Below are positions 58,126 to 64,000 of a stretch of 64,000 nt of DNA, one piece after another. This DNA comes from Norana najaformis (Eukaryota > Annelida > Clitellata > Crassiclitellata > Hormogastridae). The stretch's first letter is position 1. Every line of letters begins with the position of its first letter. Made by a program: the position numbers and the translations under genes. The stretch spans positions 39,496,238 through 39,560,237 of the forward strand of contig OZ029915.1 of assembly GCA_964023275.1 (NCBI GenBank). The letters run 5' to 3'. The notes under the pieces are model-generated. The model was not told the DNA's origin, did no database searches, and worked only from the letters and a program-made list of their open reading frames with translations.

Positions 58126-58904
58126 ACAATCCCTCTGACTTGGCGCAGAGTTGTGAATATGCTGATGCGCTACGTTAGCTTTAAAATAACATATTAGATA
58201 TTTTCAAGATTGCGATTATCATTACACTTGAGAATCTCAAGTAAATTCTTGATTCATTCCGGGAAGAAGGGTGGAAGGGTAAAGACGGAGTATAAACATG
58301 ACTATGTGCACACCTACCTTGATCTGGATCTGTCGTCACTATACAAGTGCTTGGATACGTACATATATATTCGGATCTGCTGTTGCTGGATACAAGGGAT
58401 GGTTGGCTGGTTTTGGACACTTCTTCCCGGGGTGACTCAAGTTGATTCTGGTTTTCAAAATGAAACCGATCCTATGACTCTGAGAACATTTGTATACACG
58501 TTTAATGAATCGGCTGCGGATAGATAGGATGAGACGTGGCTTTCGTCGAGGTGGCCATTTAGTTTAATGACACAGGTAACATTTTTATAGAAATGCGCAT
58601 TGGCATCGGGATCTAATTTTATTGCGTGCATTTATTAATGTGCCAATTGTTAGCAGCTTGTTTTGTTTCTGGTCTTTTGTATTAAATTTCCGTACAGGTA
58701 CTGTTGCTAGACGGACATTCTTTGTTCACGTTCCAAGTTTAATGTGGGCATCCATAAAACGTGTCTTCTGTTATTCTAAACATGCGCACGTGGAATGTGC
58801 GACATTAACTTTGTCTGCCATGCTTTATGCAGATAGCTAGCACTTTCGAAACGAGAGCTTGTTCACTCGGTCTTCGTTGTGTTATAACAAGGGCAGCACG
58901 AGAA
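58126..58904. other. no gene seen
   Basis: A 105-residue frame at 58210-58524 has no recognised motif. Confidence 0.35.
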
Positions 58905-59130
58905 TGTATGTGTATGTATGCATGTATGTGTATGTATGCATGTATGTGTATGTATGCATGTATGTGTATGTATGCATGTATGTGTATGTATGCATGTATG
59001 TGTATGTATGCATGTATGTGTATGTATGCATGTATGTGTTTGTATGTATGTATATATGTATGTATGTACATATATGTACGCATGTATATATATGTATGTA
59101 TGTACATATATATATGCCTGTATGTATATG
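58905..59130. repeat. 18-bp (TATGTATGCATGTATGTG)n minisatellite and TATG tract
   Basis: Eight or so 18-base units TATGTATGCATGTATGTG at 58910-59040, then less regular GTAT/ATAT repeats to about 59130. All frames are Cys/Met/Val or His/Thr artefacts. Confidence 0.97.
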
Positions 59131-59151
59131 TGTAGGCATATATGCATGTAT

Positions 59152-59563
59152 TGTTACAGGTTCCCTAGGAATATGGAGGAATATATCAGCTTTAGGTTAA
59201 AATTGTTTATTAGCCATTTAGAAGCGTAACATGACTCCCATAGAAACAAAGCGTCGACCTCAGGCGGCAATAAAACCAGCGAACAAGCTCTCAGGAAGAG
59301 AGGCACAACAGCCACCAACAGACGGTGACAAAAAACGGCTCAAAAAGAACCAAAAAGGCAAAATGGCTCGGAACAGCCAAACATGTCACCCACGCAAGGG
59401 CACTTAAACTAGTCGATAAAGGTTTACAAGAAAAACGGTCTGGCAGGATCAAAACCAAAATCCAGTCTGAATCAAACTTAAACGCAACACCTTTTATGTA
59501 CAGAATGCATCAACGTAGGACAACTCCACCCACTTAGTTCTATCCTATACGGCATATGTAACA
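59152..59563 (+). repeat. candidate solo LTR
   Basis: A 412-base segment starts TGTTACAGG and ends TATGTAACA, so its ends form a 7-base inverted repeat of the TG...CA type. Internally it is not repetitive and has a 70-residue frame without known domain. Flanks (GTAT / GCAT) are not a clear target duplication, and the surroundings are TATG repeats, so the call rests on the termini. Confidence 0.4.
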
Positions 59564-59779
59564 GCATATATATATATGCATATATTTATATATACATATT
59601 TGTATAAATGCAAAAGCAAAGGTAAAGGTAGAGGTTGCTTACATGCCTCTATAGAAACTCCTCCAAAGCGTGGTTCTGAGGTCGAAGAATCATTTGGCTG
59701 AGGTGCAAACATTGCCTCAGCATTCCAACGACAGGACACGCTTCTAACCTCCCAACTTGTGTTGGTACTCATTCACCAA

Positions 59780-59895
59780 CAAAAGACTGAAGGGCTAAGT
59801 GGTCGCCAGGTAGTTTGGTGTTCCATCCAACTACTAACTTTGCTCGATATTGCTTTACTCAACTGCGTCTCCCAGCATCGTATCCATACGTATAT
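59780..59895 (-). repeat. 5S rRNA-derived remnant, reverse orientation
   Basis: GGTCGCCAGGTAG...CCATCCAACTACTAACTTTG then CTCGATATTGCTTTACTCAA follows reverse 5S rRNA (CCATCCAAGTACTAACCGGG, CCCGACGTTGCTTAACTTCG) over about 60 bases. The end CCAGCATCGTATCCATA is shared with the remnant at 3535-3640, which suggests one 5S-derived family. Confidence 0.55.
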
Positions 59896-59929
59896 AAGTA
59901 TGGATGAATGGATGGATGGATGAATGAAT

Positions 59930-60035
59930 TAACTCCCGCCACTGCCGTACTCTGGTAGTGCCAGTCCGAAGTCCGGGTAAAGCAGGAGGGCGACGCTAAT
60001 CATCTTCGTTATGACACAGAAACTACTAATGGATG
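59930..60035. repeat. dispersed repeat copy, paired with 4695-4812
   Basis: Contains GTGCCAGTCC.....TCCGGGTAAAGCAGGAGGGCG and GACGCTAATCATCTTCGTTA followed by TGACACA, matching 4747-4805. Confidence 0.6.
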
Positions 60036-61255
60036 AATTGGTAGAACATATATTTAGTTAATATTACAGCTTATACGGACGGCATTTATAATATTCCAAA
60101 TGACATCAGACGAAAACACTTCTGAGCAAATTAATTTCATCATGCATAGATAAAGCAGATAACGCAAGTACCTGTCGCCTGCGGCCCATGATACAAGACT
60201 AAAGTGTTCGTCGGCAGACAGTCTCAGTGGTCATCGGTTTAGACCTATACGATAGCCTGCATACTGTGCAGAGAGCCACAGGGAGGTCATACAGTCGATT
60301 TGCTGTGCTTGTATGAAGTGCAGGTAACTTCTAAGAAACCCATATGGATTTAGTTACTAATTGAGTAGCCTTCTTAATGACTGTCCTATGTGCACTCAAA
60401 CATGCAAGCCGTCGTTCTAATTGGTGTACGAGGAATAATTATGAGTGCCACAGAAGATGATTTATCACCTGAGTCCATTACCAGCCTCCAAAGCCGACCA
60501 ATTTGTTAAAGCATCCGTGTTTAAGGTCTCCTAGGTGCAACACGTATATCGAGCTACACATGCATATTCAGAAGTGATCGATAACGGCAGAAAAACCAAT
60601 ATTTCTTCCTAACCACACGCACTGATCCTCGAGTAAACTGAACGACACTGGACTCTCAATAACACGATTTCTAAAGCGCAGACCGCACGCAAGAAACTCG
60701 CATTTAAAGAAGAAACTCCAAGATTCAGTTGACCAAAGCCTCAGCTAATGACGGTCCGGTCATTCAGAGTAAAATACTAATGCATACGCAATCGACTTAG
60801 GTGGTGGTCATGTTTAATTGCTATTGGCTACCCTTCGAGAATTGTCTCTATTGTTATTGCTGAGCCATTCTATAATTTAAACTATATGCTTCATTTGCCA
60901 AATTATAATGTCTGCGTGATGGAAGAGTTTCCAGCCATCGGTAGACTCACTGAAGGGTCAATTATTATTGTCGCTTGCAATGCGACGCTTTGGGCTATGG
61001 CTATGACTCCTTAGGGTTGGCTAACAATGAAACCTATATTAATCATTACTGCCATCCTTTGACTCAATCGTTTGTCATCATAATCGTTTCTCCGAGAACA
61101 AATTTCAGATCGGAAATTTTAATTAAAATGGGAGTTATTAGTCGCTCAGATAAGTGATAATCAAGTAGAACAGAAGTTTTCCAGCAGGTATTGTCTCGAC
61201 AATTGGATAGTTTTAAAAAGGTTTAAGCTATAATACTCGTAATAAAAGGTCGTCC
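60036..61255. other. no gene seen
   Basis: No exon, RNA gene or clear repeat. Confidence 0.35.
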
Positions 61256-61540
61256 GATTGCTTAAGCTTCATCAACATCATCATCATCACCGTTGTTGTC
61301 TCGTCGTTGTCATCATCTTCACTACCACCACCACAATAAGCACCATCATTATTGTGATAAATGTTGAATGTCATCTAGGGATGCAAGCAGAGCATATCTT
61401 ATCCACTGTTCTCCCCAAAATCGTTTTGCTGTGTAAGCCTCGGCCCATCTGAGGTTAGCATGCATCTAATTTATTTCAATATTTTCTTCATTTCCATCTA
61501 AAAAATAATAATGGGATTCTGAGTCTAAAACGACCAGTGC
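61256..61540. other. CAT/CAC-rich stretch, no gene
   Basis: Short (CAT)n/(CAC)n stretch at 61270-61350 gives His-rich frames only. Confidence 0.45.
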
Positions 61541-61559
61541 ACTACGATGTCTGGGGTTT

Positions 61560-61860
61560 ACTTGTCAAGACGGAAGGAACGTCCTTTGGGAAGAGCAGGG
61601 GAAGGAGGAGCCGCAACAGGAAACAAGGAAATGGTAGATGGGAGGGCAAAAGCAAGATGGATTGGAAAGAAAGCAGATGCAGAAAGAAGGAGAAAGAGCA
61701 ATAATTAGGAGCCAGTAGGAAGAATAGAAAAAGACAGAGAGGCAAAAGTAGAATTAAAAGGAGTATAACGAACTGCACTGAGGAGGAGGAGGAATAGGAG
61801 AAGGAGGAGAAGGACGAGGAGGAGGACACAAAGGAAGAAGTGGAAGGAGAGGAGCGAGCA
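61560..61860. repeat. GGA/GAA purine tract
   Basis: Strongly strand-asymmetric purine run, densest as GGAGGAGGA at 61783-61830. Frames are Glu/Lys/Arg- or Ser/Leu-rich artefacts. Confidence 0.85.
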
Positions 61861-62270
61861 AAGACGGAAGGTGGCTATGGTGAAGCGGCACGTGTTGGAA
61901 ACTTACTGCCTTCCGGTCAGCTCTCCCACGTTCGACTTGTTCATCCGTCGATTTTGTTCCTGTGACTTAACTCACGAGATATAATTCTCTGTCAGTTGCT
62001 AACTGCTCTCGGTGGCCTTTTCCCGTTGCCTATTTGACACACGCACTGACCTGTGTTTCCGCGGTCAGACACCTCGACAATGCGTCGCTGCATTCAGATC
62101 GGACTTGCAAAAGATCAAATGCTGTCTTTCGTTCGCATAAGCAGCACTTATGTCGTCACTGAATAGAAATAGATTTAGACTGACTTGTGGCGTGAAAATA
62201 CACGCACGGCTGTCGACTGGAGCATTCACAGCGCTTCTGACAGCTCTTTAAAAGGTGCTACACAAAAGCC
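61861..62270. other. no gene seen
   Basis: No supportable feature. Confidence 0.35.
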
Positions 62271-62402
62271 CATATACATACATACATGCATACATACATA
62301 CATACATACATGCAAACATACATATATATACACATGTACATGCATACATACATATATACAGTACATTCATACATACATACAGTATATACGTACATACATG
62401 CG
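62271..62402. repeat. (CATA)n array
   Basis: ACATACAT tetranucleotide repeat with interruptions. Confidence 0.95.
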
Positions 62403-64000
62403 TATATCGGCTCAAGCTTAAATGCAAACAAAAATACAAGACTTTATGTAGGATTTTTCCTGTTGTCGACTCCAGTGCTCTGAGCTTTTGAAGGCACTGC
62501 CAACGGTGTTCTTCGGGGTTCAAACGAGATGTAACTGAGAGACTTAATACGACGGATATTATGTTTGATCGAAAGAATTAATTACGCTTGCATAGCATAA
62601 CGTAGAAATATAATGCAACCCAATACAACGCAAGTAAGGATGTTTCACAGCCAGCAAGAGATCTTGTTTACCTCTTATGAAAGACTTTCTACGTCCCATC
62701 AGAGCCTCGTACTTCTTGAGAAGGTCTTGCGTCATTCCAGGCAACAGTTCAGCTTTTCATTCTATTATACTAAGTTCAACTGTGATCCAAACATACACTG
62801 CTCACTGTTACTTTCTAAAGGTAATAAATAATCGGTTAATTACCTGCTGATCTGAGTGTTTTAGCTCTTGATCTCCGTCCTGTCATTGCAACTGCAGCTA
62901 ATTACACTTGCTCGGTTTTAAAGGGTGTTCTGAGCAGATATGTTGAAGAGGTGCTACATAAATTATTACATTACAGAATATAAAGAATTCAATTACTACA
63001 TGTTTAAACCTCTCAGCAGGAAAAACAATTGCTTCCATAGGGCCTACATATCTTAGTCATAGATGTTCCAATATCAGGCTACTCGCCTATCACAGCTCAA
63101 TTTATCTGACAAAAACTAATAGTTGCACAGATTACGCAGTTACTCTTTGGGGAAAAAAACGAGCCACAGGAACCTTTAAAATGTTAGTAATGAAATCAAC
63201 ATTTTACACTGCAACTATTCCATTAGTAGGCTGTAATTATCTTTCGATCTCGCATCCAGCTCATCACTTTCGTTGGATTTAGGAAACTCGTAAACAGAGT
63301 GCAGAGTCATTTCCACGCGGCGAGAGCTTCATTAAAAACCCAGCACGCAAATGGATCATACATTATAAACACACGCACGCACATCACAACGCAATTCCAG
63401 AAAAGCACATACATCATCCAGATACGGGCATACACACAGATGCACCCTAAGGTACACACAGATGCACGCTAACTTATACAAGGACCCGTACCAACGTACA
63501 CACGGATCCACACCAACGAACAGACGGAAGCGCACTACCGTCCGTGTAGGCCTAGTACGCATAGCTGGATGTTGGAATATGCGTGCGCCAAGGAATACAG
63601 CTGGATTGGTGGCGCGTCATGACCTGCATCTCAATCGTGACTAGTCCCTGATGATGTTATAAGTTTTACTCTTTTACGCATTGCCAACAACGATTCGGCA
63701 CACGTTGCACAATCGCAATGTCAGTATGATGAGTCCAAAGAGTACAATATCATTTCATATGTATGAATGAACACAAGCACTATATCATATCAGCAAAACC
63801 GAGTATCAATATATTTTGTCAGACAAAACATCAAAGTTGCATCCTTTGAATACAAATGCATAAAAATATAACAGTACTCTCAAAAACTGAAATTGTTTAC
63901 ATATTCGTCACATTTGGGCTATTCTACAATTTTTTAACATTACGAGTTTTACTATCGGTGTGCTAGAGGTGTATGCTTGCTTGTATATATTGATGCATTT
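62403..64000. other. no gene seen
   Basis: Includes an ACACACGCAC/GATGCAC-rich stretch at 63365-63530. No exon, RNA gene or bounded repeat that I can support to the window end. Confidence 0.4.

Noticed and set aside
58805..59229. Cys-Met-Tyr and His-Thr-Tyr repeat frames
   Set aside because: Translation of the 18-bp TATG-type array in all six frames.
61542..61829. Ser/Leu-rich 95-residue minus-strand protein
   Set aside because: Reverse reading of the GGA/GAA purine tract; no other support.

Overview
The window looks like nuclear DNA of an invertebrate animal, probably a marine bilaterian. The reasons are an intronless Sox-type HMG-box gene, spliced genes with GT-AG introns (one GC-AG), a Ly6/uPAR-type GPI-anchored protein, and a dense mixture of tRNA- and 5S-rRNA-derived SINEs, several clades of non-LTR retrotransposons, Ty3/gypsy, hAT and Merlin elements and many di-, tri- and tetranucleotide arrays. 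There is no bacterial operon structure. I cannot name the phylum; the repeat style recalls molluscs, annelids and brachiopods, but that is an impression.

Layout. 0-2.2 kb: SINE tail and a SoxC-like transcription factor gene (plus strand). 2.2-8 kb: gene-poor, with 5S-like SINE remnants, dispersed repeats and a tandem duplication of about 570 bp. 8.1-14.3 kb: a p97/VCP/CDC48-like AAA ATPase paralogue. Exons for the D1 small domain, D2 small domain, C-terminus and an unusual repeated tail lie on the minus strand, while the two exons for the D2 ATPase core lie between them on the plus strand and carry Walker A and Walker B damage. A LINE nested in a SINE also sits here. 14.5-18.9 kb: a 5'-truncated Ty3/gypsy element (minus) whose presumed 3' LTR contains eight 102-bp repeats. 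19-19.8 kb: a deleted hAT element. 19.8-21.5 kb: a decayed minus-strand gene with a possible HEPN domain. 22.3-22.8 kb: a deleted Merlin element. 23.2-25.4 kb: LINE and possible LTR-element remnants.

26-39 kb is mostly simple repeats, SINEs and one LINE endonuclease fragment, with no convincing host gene. 39.7-41.9 kb holds two in-phase exons of a Ly6/uPAR-domain protein (plus strand). 42.7-53 kb is dominated by LINE remnants of CR1/L2-like, I-like and RTE-like types and by SINEs. 53-64 kb has microsatellites, a tRNA-derived SINE with a (TTC)n tail, a LINE fragment, a candidate solo LTR and long stretches where I see no gene.

Host genes I can support are therefore few: SoxC-like, the Ly6-like protein, and the p97-like and HEPN-like loci, both of which look damaged. 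The most interesting signal is the p97-like locus: an apparent inversion inside a conserved AAA gene, combined with a new C-terminal exon made of two 48-residue repeats whose preceding intron is almost entirely a LINE fragment.
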